Shown: positions 24,947 through 32,895, counted from the first letter of the stretch. The stretch is DNA of 64,000 bases from Pseudoflavonifractor phocaeensis (GCF_021531815.1 NZ_JADYUM010000003.1:124001-188000), one strand, 5' to 3'. Numbers and translations: made by a program. Notes: generated by a model from the letters alone, not told the origin.

Positions 24947-26014
24947 TCCGAACAGCTTGCCCACGTCGCTGAGGGTCACCATCAGCATCAGGGACAGCAG
25001 CGCCGCCATGCCCGCCATATGGACGTATCCCTCGTACTTTGGCGGAATTTTTCTGCGGAACAGGCCGTACAACACCCCGTTGAGCAGCAAAAAGAAAATG
25101 CGTCCCCCATCCAGGGCAGGCAGAGGCAACAGGTTCATCACCGCCAGGTTGACGGCGATCAGGGCGGCAAAGGCCGCCATATTCTTGGCTGCGTCCAGAA
25201 GCGTAGGGGAAAGCTCGGGATTGCTGCCCACCTCGGTCATCACTTCCACGATACCCACCGGCCCGGACAGGTCCCGCAGGCCAACCGCGCCGCTGATCAG
25301 GTCCTCCAGGCTGAGCCACACCATGCGCACGTAGTCCAGCGCTCCATACCAGCTGAACAGCAGCTTATTGCCCAGGGTGGCGGGCAGCACTTCCATGCCG
25401 ATGCTCAGCCCCCGCAGATAGGTGGTCTCCCCCTTCTCGCCGGTCCGCTCCTGGAGGGGCATGTACAGACCCTCCAGCTTCACCTTCTGGCCGCCGCGCT
25501 CCACAACCCAGTCCACCGTATCCTCCGCGCGGCTCAAATACAGGGACACGTCGTCATAGCTGTACATCCGGTGTCCGTTGATGGATACCACCCGGTCGCC
25601 CGCCTGGAGGCCGCAGGTCTCCAACCCGTAGCCGTCCAGAAATCCGGCCACCGTGGGCATGACGAACCCACTGCGCTGGGAGTACAGCACCAGAATGATC
25701 AGCAGTCCGGTGAGAAAATTCATGGCCGCCCCGGCGCAGAGGATCAAAAATTTCTTCCAGCCCGCGGCCCGGCCGAAGGCCCCCGGGTCGGCGGAGTCAT
25801 CGTCCTCTCCCTCCATGGCGCAGTAACCGCCGATGGGAAGCGCCCGAACGCTGTAAAGGGTTTCTCCTTTCTCCCCGCTGAACAGAGCGGGACCCATCCC
25901 GATGGAGAACTCGTTGACCTTTACCCCCAGGCACTTGGCGGCGGTAAAGTGGCCCAACTCATGGGTGGCGATGAGGATACCGAAGATCAGGATGGCAACA
26001 AGATTATAAAGCAT
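24941..26014 (-). CDS. rseP: Site-2 metalloprotease RseP (M50 family)
   Basis: Intramembrane zinc protease that cleaves membrane-anchored anti-sigma factors or signal peptides. H18-E-L-G-H22 in ATHELGHFTAAKCLG is the zinc-binding and catalytic motif. A PDZ domain spans about 115-190 (GLQAGDRVVSINGHRM). The third ligand is in NLLPLPALDGGR near 305. About four membrane segments. 357 aa. The stop TAA (24943-24941) lies within the right end of repeat copy 1. Cluster neighbour of dxr, 25 bp apart. Confidence 0.97.
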   Translation of the reverse strand: MLYNLVAILIFGILIATHELGHFTAAKCLGVKVNEFSIGMGPALFSGEKGETLYSVRALPIGGYCAMEGEDDDSADPGAFGRAAGWKKFLILCAGAAMNFLTGLLIILVLYSQRSGFVMPTVAGFLDGYGLETCGLQAGDRVVSINGHRMYSYDDVSLYLSRAEDTVDWVVERGGQKVKLEGLYMPLQERTGEKGETTYLRGLSIGMEVLPATLGNKLLFSWYGALDYVRMVWLSLEDLISGAVGLRDLSGPVGIVEVMTEVGSNPELSPTLLDAAKNMAAFAALIAVNLAVMNLLPLPALDGGRIFFLLLNGVLYGLFRRKIPPKYEGYVHMAGMAALLSLMLMVTLSDVGKLFGR

Positions 26015-26039
26015 AGAACCTCCAATGATCGCCGGCGGC

Positions 26040-27176
26040 TTACCGGGCGGCCTCCCGGGCGGCGGCGTCGGCCTCCAGAATGTCTGTCAGGCCGGGGTCC
26101 CGGACCACCGGGACTTTTTCCATAGCCCGGGCCACCTTGTCGGCGATGTCCAAAAAGCCGATCTCCCCTGCCAGGAACTGGGCCACTGCCGCCTCGTTGG
26201 CGCCGTTGAGAATGGCCCCGGCGGTACCTCCGGCCTTGGCCGCCTCCAGCGCCAGCGCCAGACAGCGGAAGGTATCCAGATCGGGGGTGCCGAAGGTCAG
26301 CGGCCCGCAGTTCCACAGGTCCAGCGGAGTGGCTGGACCGGGCACCCGCTTGGGCCAGGTCAGGGCATACTGGATGGGCAGCCGCATGTCCGGGGAACCC
26401 AACTGGGCGATCATGGCATTATCACAGTATTCCACCAGGGAGTGGATAATACTCTCCCGGTGAATTACGATGGCAATTTTTTCCGGCGGCATATGGTACA
26501 GGTGCATGGCCTCCATGAACTCCAGCCCTTTGTTCATCAAAGTAGCTGAGTCTACGGTGATCTTTGCCCCCATGGACCAGTTGGGATGCCGTAAGGCGTC
26601 TTCCCTTGTCATGCCTTGCAGCTGTTCTCTTGTTTTGCCGTAAAAGGGGCCTCCGGAGCAGGTCAGGATGAGGCGCTTCACCTCTCCCCTGTCCTTGTTG
26701 CCCTCCAGGGACTGAAACAGGGCGGAGTGCTCGGAATCCACGGGCAGAATCTGAGCTCCGTAGTCTTTCGCCTCCTCCAGCACCAGCTGTCCGGCGCACA
26801 CCAGGGTCTCCTTGTTGGCCAGGGCGATGCGCTTGCCCTCCCGGATGGCCGCCAACGTGGGCCGCAGACCCACCATCCCCACCACGGCAGTGATGACCGT
26901 ATCAGCGCTGGAAATGGCGGCGGCCTCCATCAGCCCCTCCATGCCCGACAGTACCCGGACGTTGGTGTCCGCCAGCCGGACCCGCAGGTCGGCGGCGGCT
27001 TTCTCGTCCACCAGCACCGCCAGCTCCGGCTTGAACCGCCGGGCCTGCTCCTCCATCCGGCCCACGCTGGAATTGGCCGTCAAAGCAGCCACACTCATGC
27101 CGCAGGCGGCAATCACATCCAATGACTGCCGCCCGATGGAACCGGTGGAACCTAAAATTGAAATTCGTTTGCTCAT
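26040..27176 (-). CDS. dxr: 1-deoxy-D-xylulose 5-phosphate reductoisomerase
   Basis: Second step of the MEP isoprenoid pathway, NADPH-dependent. Start chosen at the ATG at 27176 (MSKRISILGSTGSIG), with AAGGTGA upstream; a frame opening at 27242 runs through a palindromic repeat and is unlikely. NADPH-binding GSTGSIG at 9-15; metal and substrate blocks ILPVDSEHSALFQ and WSMGAKITVDSATLMNKGLE. 378 aa. Confidence 0.98.
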   Translation of the reverse strand: MSKRISILGSTGSIGRQSLDVIAACGMSVAALTANSSVGRMEEQARRFKPELAVLVDEKAAADLRVRLADTNVRVLSGMEGLMEAAAISSADTVITAVVGMVGLRPTLAAIREGKRIALANKETLVCAGQLVLEEAKDYGAQILPVDSEHSALFQSLEGNKDRGEVKRLILTCSGGPFYGKTREQLQGMTREDALRHPNWSMGAKITVDSATLMNKGLEFMEAMHLYHMPPEKIAIVIHRESIIHSLVEYCDNAMIAQLGSPDMRLPIQYALTWPKRVPGPATPLDLWNCGPLTFGTPDLDTFRCLALALEAAKAGGTAGAILNGANEAAVAQFLAGEIGFLDIADKVARAMEKVPVVRDPGLTDILEADAAAREAAR

Positions 27177-27198
27177 ATTTTTCACCTTTTCAGTTGTG

Positions 27199-27262
27199 GA
27201 TTCTTTTCTTGTAAGAAAAGAATCAAAAGGACTTTGGCGCAAAACTTCGTTTTGCTTCCTTT
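27199..27262 (+). repeat. Palindromic repeat, left arm beside the 56-aa gene
   Basis: Hairpin gattcttttcttgtaagaaaagaatc (27199-27224), followed by AAAAGGACTTTGGCGC and AAAACTTCGTTTTGC. An inverted, diverged copy lies at 27490-27554. Confidence 0.6.
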
Positions 27263-27275
27263 GACACTCAGAGCT

Positions 27276-27446
27276 CTAGCATACAACGCAAAGTAAAAGT
27301 CCACTGACGGCTATTCCCAGCAATACGCATAAAGCAGTAATGATACTCTTTGCTGCCTGGTTCCCAGCGACTAACAGATCCACCTTATTCGCATTTAGGG
27401 CCACTATAATACCTAATCCGAGCAAAAGCCAAGAAATTTTTGACAT
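27276..27446 (-). CDS. Small two-helix membrane protein, 56 aa
   Basis: Not recognised. ATG at 27446 is preceded by AAAGGGAAG 5 nt upstream; stop TAG at 27276. It reads MSKISWLLLGLGIIVALNAN, then KVDLLVAGNQAAKS, then a hydrophobic tail (IITALCVLLGIAVSGLLLC). That gives two likely membrane helices with a short charged loop. The base composition is much more AT-rich than cdsA and dxr on either side. It lies between inverted palindromic repeats in the 378-bp gap, where most Firmicutes have none. The strong ribosome site and clean hydrophobic pattern support a real gene; lack of a known family argues for caution. Confidence 0.55.
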   Translation of the reverse strand: MSKISWLLLGLGIIVALNANKVDLLVAGNQAAKSIITALCVLLGIAVSGLLLCVVC

Positions 27447-27489
27447 TTTTCTTCCCTTTCACAACATAAAAAGAAACCTTCTTGACCGC

Positions 27490-27554
27490 CAGAAGCGCAA
27501 CGCAGTTTCGCAGGAAGTTTTCTTTGCCTGCTTTCTTTTTCAAAAGAAAGCAGG
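27490..27554 (-). repeat. Palindromic repeat, right arm beside the 56-aa gene
   Basis: Hairpin cctgctttctt..aagaaagcagg (27527-27554) starting directly at the cdsA stop. Read inward on the minus strand it is followed by CAAAGAAAACTTCC and TGCGAAACTGCGTTGCGCTTC. This parallels the left arm at 27199 in the order hairpin, AAAACTTC-like block, TTGCGCTTC-like block. Confidence 0.55.
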
Positions 27555-28376
27555 TCAGAAGGCGGGGAACAGCTCCACCAGCAGCAGCAGGGTGGGCGCC
27601 GCAAAGACCATGGAATCGAACCGGTCCATCATGCCCCCGTGGCCGGGAAGCAGGTTGCCGTAATCCTTCACGCCGCACTGGCGCTTGATCAGAGAGAAGG
27701 ACAGGTCCCCCAACTCGGTGACCGCGCTGCCCACCAGGCCGTAGAGGGCCATCAAGTGGAAGGACACCGCCAGCCCGGCGAATCTGGCCAGGACCAGGGC
27801 ATAGAGCAGCATAAACACGCAGCCGGACAGGATACCGCCCACGTAGCCCTCCACCGATTTGTTGGGGCTGACCCGGGTGATACCCCGGTGCTTGCCCAGA
27901 AACACCCCGGCGAAATAGGCCCCCACATCGGTGAGAAAGGCGCTGATCACAGGCAGCAGCACCAGATACTGCCCGTTCTCCATTCCCTTCAGCCGGACCA
28001 GAGAGGACAGGAACAGGGGGATGGCCACGCCCCCAAAGAGGCAGACCATGACATGCTCGAACCGGACCTCCTGTTCCTCCAGGTCGTAGTGCTGAATGGC
28101 CGTGAAAAACAGGGCGCACATCAGCAGCAGGGCAGCGGCCAGGGAAACCAGGCTCCCCCACCCCGCCCAATAACCCACGGGGATGGCGGCGGCGGACAGA
28201 GCGGTGTAGACATACATGTGGTTGTGGTGGGCCACTTTGGTGGCCCGGAGCAGCTCATAGGAGGCCATGGCCACGATGGCGGCCACCGTCACCGCCAGAC
28301 AAATGGGCGGCAGAAAAAACAGGTCCACGAAGAACAGCGGGGCCAGCACCACCGCCACAAGAATCCGTGCTTTCAA
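27555..28376 (-). CDS. cdsA: Phosphatidate cytidylyltransferase
   Basis: Makes CDP-diacylglycerol, the precursor of acidic phospholipids, in the membrane. 273 aa with about seven helices. The C-terminal signature is present as SAVTELGDLSFSLIKRQCGVKDYGNLLPGHGGMMDRFDS, with the conserved D-x-x-x-S-x-x-K-R and KDxGxxxPGHGGxxDR pattern. Also PNKSVEGYVGG. Sits between uppS (3 bp upstream) and the repeat-flanked 56-aa gene. Confidence 0.97.
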   Translation of the reverse strand: MKARILVAVVLAPLFFVDLFFLPPICLAVTVAAIVAMASYELLRATKVAHHNHMYVYTALSAAAIPVGYWAGWGSLVSLAAALLLMCALFFTAIQHYDLEEQEVRFEHVMVCLFGGVAIPLFLSSLVRLKGMENGQYLVLLPVISAFLTDVGAYFAGVFLGKHRGITRVSPNKSVEGYVGGILSGCVFMLLYALVLARFAGLAVSFHLMALYGLVGSAVTELGDLSFSLIKRQCGVKDYGNLLPGHGGMMDRFDSMVFAAPTLLLLVELFPAF

Positions 28377-28379
28377 CGG

Positions 28380-29129
28380 TCACACACCTCCAAACCGGCG
28401 GTTTCGGCCCTGGTAGGCCGCAATGGCCCGCAGCAGCTCCTCCTTGGAGAAGTCAGGCCAGAGCACATCGGTGAAGTAGAACTCCGCATAGGCGGACTGC
28501 CACAGCAGGAAATTGGACAGCCGCAGCTCTCCGCTGGGCCGGATGACCAGATCCGGGTCGGGAACCCCCTTGGAGAACAGATAGCCGCCGAACTGCTCCC
28601 GGGTCAGGTGGTTGGGGTCCGCCCTGCCCTCCAGACAGTCCTGGGCATAGGCCTTGGCCGCACGCATCAGCTCGTCCCGTCCGCCGTAGTTCAGGCAGAT
28701 GTTCACCTGACAGCCGTCATAGTGCCGGGAGATCTCCCGGGTGCGCTCACACAGCTGGCGCAGCTCCGGGGTCAGCGGGGACAGGTCGCCGAAAAACTCC
28801 ATTTTCACCTTGTCCCGCTCCATCCGGCCAATGGCCTCCAGCAGATATTTCTTCAGCAGGCCCATGATGGCCTCTACCTCGTCCGCCGGCCGCTTCCAGT
28901 TCTCGGTGGAGAAGGCGTATACCGTCAAATAGTCCAGGCCGATCTCCTTGCAGTAGGTAGCGATGGTTCGGAAGGTCTCAGCCCCCGCGGCGTGGCCCGC
29001 CGTCCGGGGCAATCCCCGCTTCTTGGCCCAGCGGCCGTTTCCGTCCATGATGATGGCGATGTGCCGGGGCAGGTGTTCAAAGTCCACCTGGGATTCCGGC
29101 TGATTGTTTTTTTTCTGAAATAAGGCCAT
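28380..29129 (-). CDS. uppS: Undecaprenyl diphosphate synthase
   Basis: cis-Prenyltransferase that makes the C55 lipid carrier for cell-wall synthesis. The substrate loop IIMDGNGRWAKKRGLPRTAGH has the catalytic D29. Further blocks: YLTVYAFSTENWKRP, NICLNYGGRDEL, and the C-terminal DLVIRPSGELRLSNFLLWQSAYAEFYFTDVLWPDF. 249 aa. 111 bp downstream of frr, with a hairpin between them. Confidence 0.98.
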   Translation of the reverse strand: MALFQKKNNQPESQVDFEHLPRHIAIIMDGNGRWAKKRGLPRTAGHAAGAETFRTIATYCKEIGLDYLTVYAFSTENWKRPADEVEAIMGLLKKYLLEAIGRMERDKVKMEFFGDLSPLTPELRQLCERTREISRHYDGCQVNICLNYGGRDELMRAAKAYAQDCLEGRADPNHLTREQFGGYLFSKGVPDPDLVIRPSGELRLSNFLLWQSAYAEFYFTDVLWPDFSKEELLRAIAAYQGRNRRFGGV

Positions 29130-29187
29130 TGGGGCACCTCGATCCGGTCTGTCGTTTCAGACCTTGTCTCAATATCTCAAAACCGTC

Positions 29188-29222
29188 AAAGGGCCGCGGG
29201 GCGGACAGCCGTCCCCGCGGCC
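29188..29222 (-). terminator. Hairpin between frr and uppS
   Basis: Minus strand GGCCGCGGGG-ACGGCTGTCCG-CCCCGCGGCC followed by CTTTGACGG. The stem is strong but the U-tract is poor, so partial termination or transcript processing is as likely as full termination. Confidence 0.5.
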
Positions 29223-29240
29223 ATGTATGGCTGGGTCCGA

Positions 29241-29795
29241 TCAGACCGCCATCAATTCCTTTTCCTTCTTCGCGGTCAGCTCGTCGATTTCCTTACACCG
29301 CTTATCGGTGATGTCCTGAAGCTCCTTCTCCAGATTCTTCTGGTCGTCCTCGGTGATCTCAGACTTCTTGACCTTCTTCTTAATTTCGTCCATGGCGTCC
29401 CGGCGGATATTCCGGACGGCAACCTTACCCTCTTCCCCGTACTTGCGGACCTGCTTGGTCAGGTCCTTGCGGCGCTCCTCGGTGAGCTGGGGGAAGGCCA
29501 GACGGATGATCCGGCCGTCATTCTGGGGATTGATGCCCAGGTCGGAGGTCTGGATGGCCTTCTCAATGGCCTTGAGCAGAGAGCTGTCCCAGGGCTGGAT
29601 GGTCAGGGTCCGGGGATCAGGGGAGGAAATGGCGGCCACCTGGTTCAGAGGGGTGGGAGTGCCGTAATACTCCACGGAGATCCGGTCCAGCACACCGGCG
29701 TTGGCACGGCCGGCGCGGACAGAGGCAAAGTTGGCCTTGACCACCTCGATGGTCTTCATCATCTTGTCGTCGTAGATTTTGTTCTCAGGGCTCAT
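29241..29795 (-). CDS. frr: Ribosome recycling factor
   Basis: Splits post-termination ribosomes together with EF-G. 184 aa, a full-length RRF: VKANFASVRAGRANAGVLD, VEYYGTPTPLNQVA, IQPWDSSLLKAIEKAIQ, LAFPQLTEERRKDLTKQVRKYGEEGKVAVRNIRRDA. The last part is charged and coiled. Sits between pyrH (37 bp) and uppS, the standard order. Confidence 0.98.
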   Translation of the reverse strand: MSPENKIYDDKMMKTIEVVKANFASVRAGRANAGVLDRISVEYYGTPTPLNQVAAISSPDPRTLTIQPWDSSLLKAIEKAIQTSDLGINPQNDGRIIRLAFPQLTEERRKDLTKQVRKYGEEGKVAVRNIRRDAMDEIKKKVKKSEITEDDQKNLEKELQDITDKRCKEIDELTAKKEKELMAV

Positions 29796-29832
29796 GGTCT
29801 TGACTTCCTTTCCTTAATTCCAGTTTTTCCGA

Positions 29833-30549
29833 TCAGCCGCCTACAATGGTGCCGATCTTCTCCCCCATAACGGCCCGGAGAATGTTTTCAGGGTCCTTCA
29901 GGGCAAAGAGGAGGACGGGGATCTTATTGTCCATGGACAGGGAGGTGGCGGTGGAATCCATCACCTTCAGGTGCTGGGCCAGGACGTCATCGTAGGTAAT
30001 GGCGTCATATTTGACCGCGCTGGGGTCCAGCTTGGGATCGGCGGAGTAAACGCCGTCGATATTCTTGGCCAGCAGGATCACGTCGGCGTCGATCTCGGCG
30101 GCCCGAAGGACCGCGGCGGTATCGGTGGAGAAGAAGGGATTGCCGGTGCCGCAGCCGAAAATGACCACGCGGCCTTTCTCCAGGTGCCGGATGGCACGGG
30201 AACGGATATAGGGCTCGGCCACGGAACGCATCTCAATGGCGGTCTGCACCCGGACCTCAACGCCCTTCTGCTCCAGCACGTCGGCCACGGCCAAAGCGTT
30301 AATGGTGGTGGCCAGCATGCCCATGTGGTCGGCGCGGACCCGCTCCATCTGGTCGCCGCCGTCCTTGACGCCGCGCCAGAAGTTGCCGCCGCCTACCACC
30401 ACGCCCACCTGGACCCCAAGGCCCACACAGCGCTTGACCACGTCGCACACCTGGCCGATCACATGGAAGTCCAGGCCGCGGGAGGCGTCGCCCGCCAGGG
30501 CTTCGCCGCTGATCTTCAACAAAACTCTTTTATACTTAGGCTGCTCCAT
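29833..30549 (-). CDS. pyrH: UMP kinase
   Basis: Hexameric kinase of the amino-acid kinase fold, UMP to UDP, controlled by GTP and UTP. Start chosen at the ATG at 30549, with AGGAG 9 nt upstream; an in-frame GTG at 30558 sits on that ribosome site. [11 protein letters not shown] (P-loop-like start), [53 protein letters not shown]. 238 aa. First gene of the cluster here; rpsB-tsf, usually just upstream, are not in the window, and repeat copy 2 lies there instead. Confidence 0.98.
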   Translation of the reverse strand: MEQPKYKRVLLKISGEALAGDASRGLDFHVIGQVCDVVKRCVGLGVQVGVVVGGGNFWRGVKDGGDQMERVRADHMGMLATTINALAVADVLEQKGVEVRVQTAIEMRSVAEPYIRSRAIRHLEKGRVVIFGCGTGNPFFSTDTAAVLRAAEIDADVILLAKNIDGVYSADPKLDPSAVKYDAITYDDVLAQHLKVMDSTATSLSMDNKIPVLLFALKDPENILRAVMGEKIGTIVGG

Positions 30550-30751
30550 TGGAACCACTCCTGTCTTTTTTCTTGCTTTCTTATTTTAATATAATTCTCC
30601 CCGTTTGCATAGGGGTGAAATCAAAGTTTTTCAAATTGTCCTCACTTGAAAACGGATCGTCCGCGGATCACGTGGACCGTCCCGGAGGCGGTTTTTCAAA
30701 CCTCCCATGTCTTATTGGAAGCATAAAACAGATGTTTATTTTATTGGTACC

Positions 30752-31241
30752 GCAATAAATTTTCGTTTCGCTGTCCATGGGAGCGAAAACCGATGTGATG
30801 TAGGGCAAGGGCTCTGCCCTTGCCCGTTTCGGGTGAGCAAAATGCTGGGAGAAATTTGCGCGCTTGGACACTTCTCCTACAGGCGGGACGGGGGATTAGG
30901 GAAGTTTCGTCCTCGGGCGAGGTACTTTTTTAGAGATACAAAAGTACCCAAAAAAACTCCGGGGCTTCGGCCCCGGTCCCCAAGGGGCGTCCTACAAAAA
31001 GCCTGCCTCACGTCCGGCGCACATTCCCTGGTTTTGCCACTCCTCCTTCCGGGCCTTCGGCCCTGAGTTAAGGGGGCTTGGATTGGAACAGCCGCTGAAT
31101 CCTGCGCCTGGGTCTCACGACTGTGCGGCGTGGTCTTTGACCGCGATGGGCCGTCCATTGCATGCAGTCTGATCCATCGGCAGTCCGCATAGGTCAGTCC
31201 TACAGAGCGTAAAACTGCTACCTCATAAACGAAAATTTTCC
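30752..31241 (+). repeat. Long intergenic repeat, copy 2 (MITE-like)
   Basis: About 490 bp upstream of pyrH and before the ribU promoter. Ends: left CAATAAATTTTCGTTTCG, right (inward) GAAAATTTTCGTTTATG; both ends of this copy share AAATTTTCGTTT. Palindrome at 30804-30824, hairpin GGTACTTTTTTA..TACAAAAGTACC near 30921, CCGGGGC-TTCG-GCCCCGG near 30959, GTCCATTGCATGCAG near 31152. Same orientation as copy 1. No credible gene on either strand. Confidence 0.88.
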
Positions 31242-31302
31242 TGTTTATGTTGTCCGGTGTCTGCGATGTTTTGGCACAAACGAAAGATTTTTCCGCAAGG
31301 GG

Positions 31303-31331
31303 TTGCAATTTTCTCCCCTGTGCCGTATAAT
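31303..31331 (+). promoter_or_regulatory. Sigma-A promoter for ribU
   Basis: TTGCAA (31303-31308), 17-bp spacer, perfect TATAAT (31326-31331). Transcription would begin near 31338, about 20 nt before the riboswitch. Confidence 0.8.
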
Positions 31332-31356
31332 GTGCCACAGACAACTGAATCCAATG

Positions 31357-31472
31357 TCTTCAGGGCGGGGTGCAACTCCCCACTGGCGGTACAGTCCGCG
31401 ACCGGACGCAGCGATGCGTCCGCTGACCCGGTGAAACTCCGGGACCAACGGTATAGTCCGGATGGAAGAAGA
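31357..31472 (+). promoter_or_regulatory. FMN riboswitch (RFN element)
   Basis: All conserved RFN blocks are present in order: TCTTCAGGGCGGGGTG, AACTCCCCACTGGCGGT, AGTCCGCGACC, a variable arm (GGACGCAGCGATGCGTCC), GCTGACCCGGTGAAACTCC, GGGACCAACGGTATAGTCC, GGATGGAAGAAGA. The first and last blocks pair to close P1. It binds FMN and lowers ribU expression when flavin is plentiful. Downstream (31510-31577) CACCTCCTT..TTTTGAC pairs with GTCAAAA..AAGGAGTG, a long arm that would hide the ribU ribosome site, so translational control is inferred. Confidence 0.97.
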
Positions 31473-31585
31473 TGTGTGTAGAACAATATTCACGCGCGTT
31501 TGCGCGGGTTGCGCACCTCCTTGATTGTTTTGACACCTGGAAGGCATGGCTTTTCGGGCGTCAAAAATTTTAAGGAGTGTTTTTT

Positions 31586-32212
31586 ATGTCCGCAAATACC
31601 GCTACCCAGTCCGCCCGCAGCGCCAGCCGCGTCCGGGCCAGAAATCTGGCTGTCACCGCCATGTTGTCCGCCGTCGCCTTTGTGCTGATGTTTTTGGACT
31701 TCCCCATTCCCTTTCTGATTCCTGCCTTTGTCAAGATGGACTTCTCCGAGCTTCCCGCCCTTCTGGCCGCGTTCAGCCTCGGTCCTGTGTACGGCGTGGC
31801 GGTCTGCCTGGTGAAAAACCTGATCCATCTGGCCATCACCACCACCGGCGGTGCCGGCGAGGTATGTAATTTCCTGCTGGGCGCCTGCTTCACGTTCGCC
31901 GCTGGCTTGCTCTACCAGAGGGTCAAGTCCCGCAAGGGCGCCCTGGCCGGCGCCCTGGTGGGCGCTGTCATCATGGCGGTGCTCTCCGTCCCCCTGAACT
32001 ATTACATCTCCTATCCCATCTACACCAAGTTCATGCCCATCGACGCGATCCTGAACATGTACCGGGAGATCCGCCCCAACTCCGGCGGACTGCTGGAATG
32101 CCTGATCGTTTTCAACGCGCCCTTCACTCTGGTCAAGGGACTGCTGACCACCGCTCTGTGCTTCCTGATCTACAAGCCCTTGTCCCCCATTCTCCACGGC
32201 ACCAACCACTGA
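31586..32212 (+). CDS. ribU: Riboflavin ECF transporter S component RibU
   Basis: Membrane substrate-binding subunit for riboflavin uptake; works with a shared energising EcfAAT module not in this window. 208 aa, about six hydrophobic segments. LAVTAMLSAVAFVLMFLDFPIPF and KMDFSELPALLAAFSLGPVYG carry the family's first helices and the AxxxA contact pattern; IHLAITTTGGAGEVCNFL follows. Start at the ATG at 31586, with AAGGAG 8 nt upstream; a GTG at 31577 overlaps that site. Controlled by the FMN riboswitch, which confirms the substrate. Confidence 0.97.
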   Translation: MSANTATQSARSASRVRARNLAVTAMLSAVAFVLMFLDFPIPFLIPAFVKMDFSELPALLAAFSLGPVYGVAVCLVKNLIHLAITTTGGAGEVCNFLLGACFTFAAGLLYQRVKSRKGALAGALVGAVIMAVLSVPLNYYISYPIYTKFMPIDAILNMYREIRPNSGGLLECLIVFNAPFTLVKGLLTTALCFLIYKPLSPILHGTNH

Positions 32213-32221
32213 CCGCTGACG

Positions 32222-32260
32222 CAAAAGCGGGGCAGATCTTCATCTGCCCCGCTTTTTTTC
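32222..32260. terminator. Shared ribU/yjdF terminator
   Basis: AAAGCGGGGCAGAT-CTTC-ATCTGCCCCGCTTTTTTT: a 14-bp stem with a U-tract on plus and an A-rich flank giving a U-tract on minus. The yjdF stop codon (32242-32240) lies inside the hairpin. Confidence 0.93.
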
Positions 32261-32659
32261 GCGCTTTTTTTGCTGGCGCAGGCGGAATTTCCGCTCCGCC
32301 TCCTCCTGCCGTTGTGCACGGCTCTGAGTCTGGTGCGCCAGTCCCTCCTGCTCCCGCTGCCGGCTAAGGGCCTCCTGGGCTTTCGTCCCCACTCCCCTGG
32401 CTCCGGCGGCCGCATGTGCCTCCCGCTGGAGCCGTTTCGGGTTCTTCGGGTCCGTTTCCGGGGGCTTCTCCGCCGACGGCTCACTGAACCGCAGCCTGTG
32501 CCATTCCCGCAGCACCCAGCTGTACAGCTGGGGCTCGGTGGGTTCGGCGCCAAAGACCACTCTGGCCGCCTGATAGCCCTCCCCGCTCCAGCGCTGGGCG
32601 ATCCCCACCCAGAAGGGCGGCTGAAACAGCACGGTAAAGCTGCTCACGTTTCGGTCCAT
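32240..32659 (-). CDS. yjdF: YjdF family protein (DUF2992)
   Basis: 139 aa of the YjdF/DUF2992 family: SFTVLFQPPFWVGIAQRW, ARVVFGAEPTEPQLYSWVL, LRFSEP, and PKNPKRLQREA, then a very basic charged tail. The family is typically controlled by the yjdF riboswitch, which senses azaaromatic compounds, and may help detoxify them; its enzyme activity is not known. A roughly 118-nt structured leader with its own promoter precedes it. The last codons are embedded in the terminator shared with ribU. Confidence 0.88.
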   Translation of the reverse strand: MDRNVSSFTVLFQPPFWVGIAQRWSGEGYQAARVVFGAEPTEPQLYSWVLREWHRLRFSEPSAEKPPETDPKNPKRLQREAHAAAGARGVGTKAQEALSRQREQEGLAHQTQSRAQRQEEAERKFRLRQQKKREKKRGR

Positions 32660-32777
32660 ATACAGTTTCCTCCCTAAAAATACGCGTCAGGGAAGGGACG
32701 ACCCGGGAGGGAAGGTTACTGACGGGAGCGCGCCGCCCGCGGACGGACTACCAACCGCCCTGTGTTTTTATCCCTGC
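32660..32777 (-). promoter_or_regulatory. Structured leader of yjdF (candidate azaaromatic riboswitch)
   Basis: Long GC-rich leader with several complementary tracts. The ribosome site GGGAGG (32674-32669) can pair with CCTCCC (32710-32705); GGGCGG, CGTCCGCGGGCGG and CTTCCCTGACG/CGTCAG are further arms. The position before a YjdF gene is the main argument. I did not match the consensus from memory, so the class is inferred. Confidence 0.55.
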
Positions 32778-32783
32778 CTTTTG

Positions 32784-32812
32784 ATTATACCGTGCGGCCA
32801 AGCGGTCCGCAA
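32784..32812 (-). promoter_or_regulatory. Sigma-A promoter for yjdF
   Basis: Minus strand TTGCGG (32812-32807), 17-bp spacer, perfect TATAAT (32789-32784). Start near 32777. Confidence 0.7.
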
Positions 32813-32855
32813 GTCCAAACGCCCGAACATACGGGACGAATCACCTCCGCCCCTC

Positions 32856-32895
32856 TTAACCTCCTTTTGACCTGCTCCCGGTAGCGGTTTTAACA
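32856..32895 (+). promoter_or_regulatory. Possible Pho box upstream of the alkaline phosphatase
   Basis: Direct near-repeats TTAACC (32856-32861), TTGACC (32867-32872, 11 bp on) and TTAACA (32890-32895, 23 bp further, about two turns). This resembles the TT(A/T/C)ACA repeats with 11-bp phase bound by PhoP in Bacillus. It lies 65-105 bp before the phoA start. A TAGAAT at about 32915 could be the -10. Confidence 0.4.

Noticed and set aside
27385-28170. Alternative minus-strand frame at 27385-28170 over cdsA
   Set aside because: It runs out of frame with the clearly recognisable cdsA and is G/P/R-rich.
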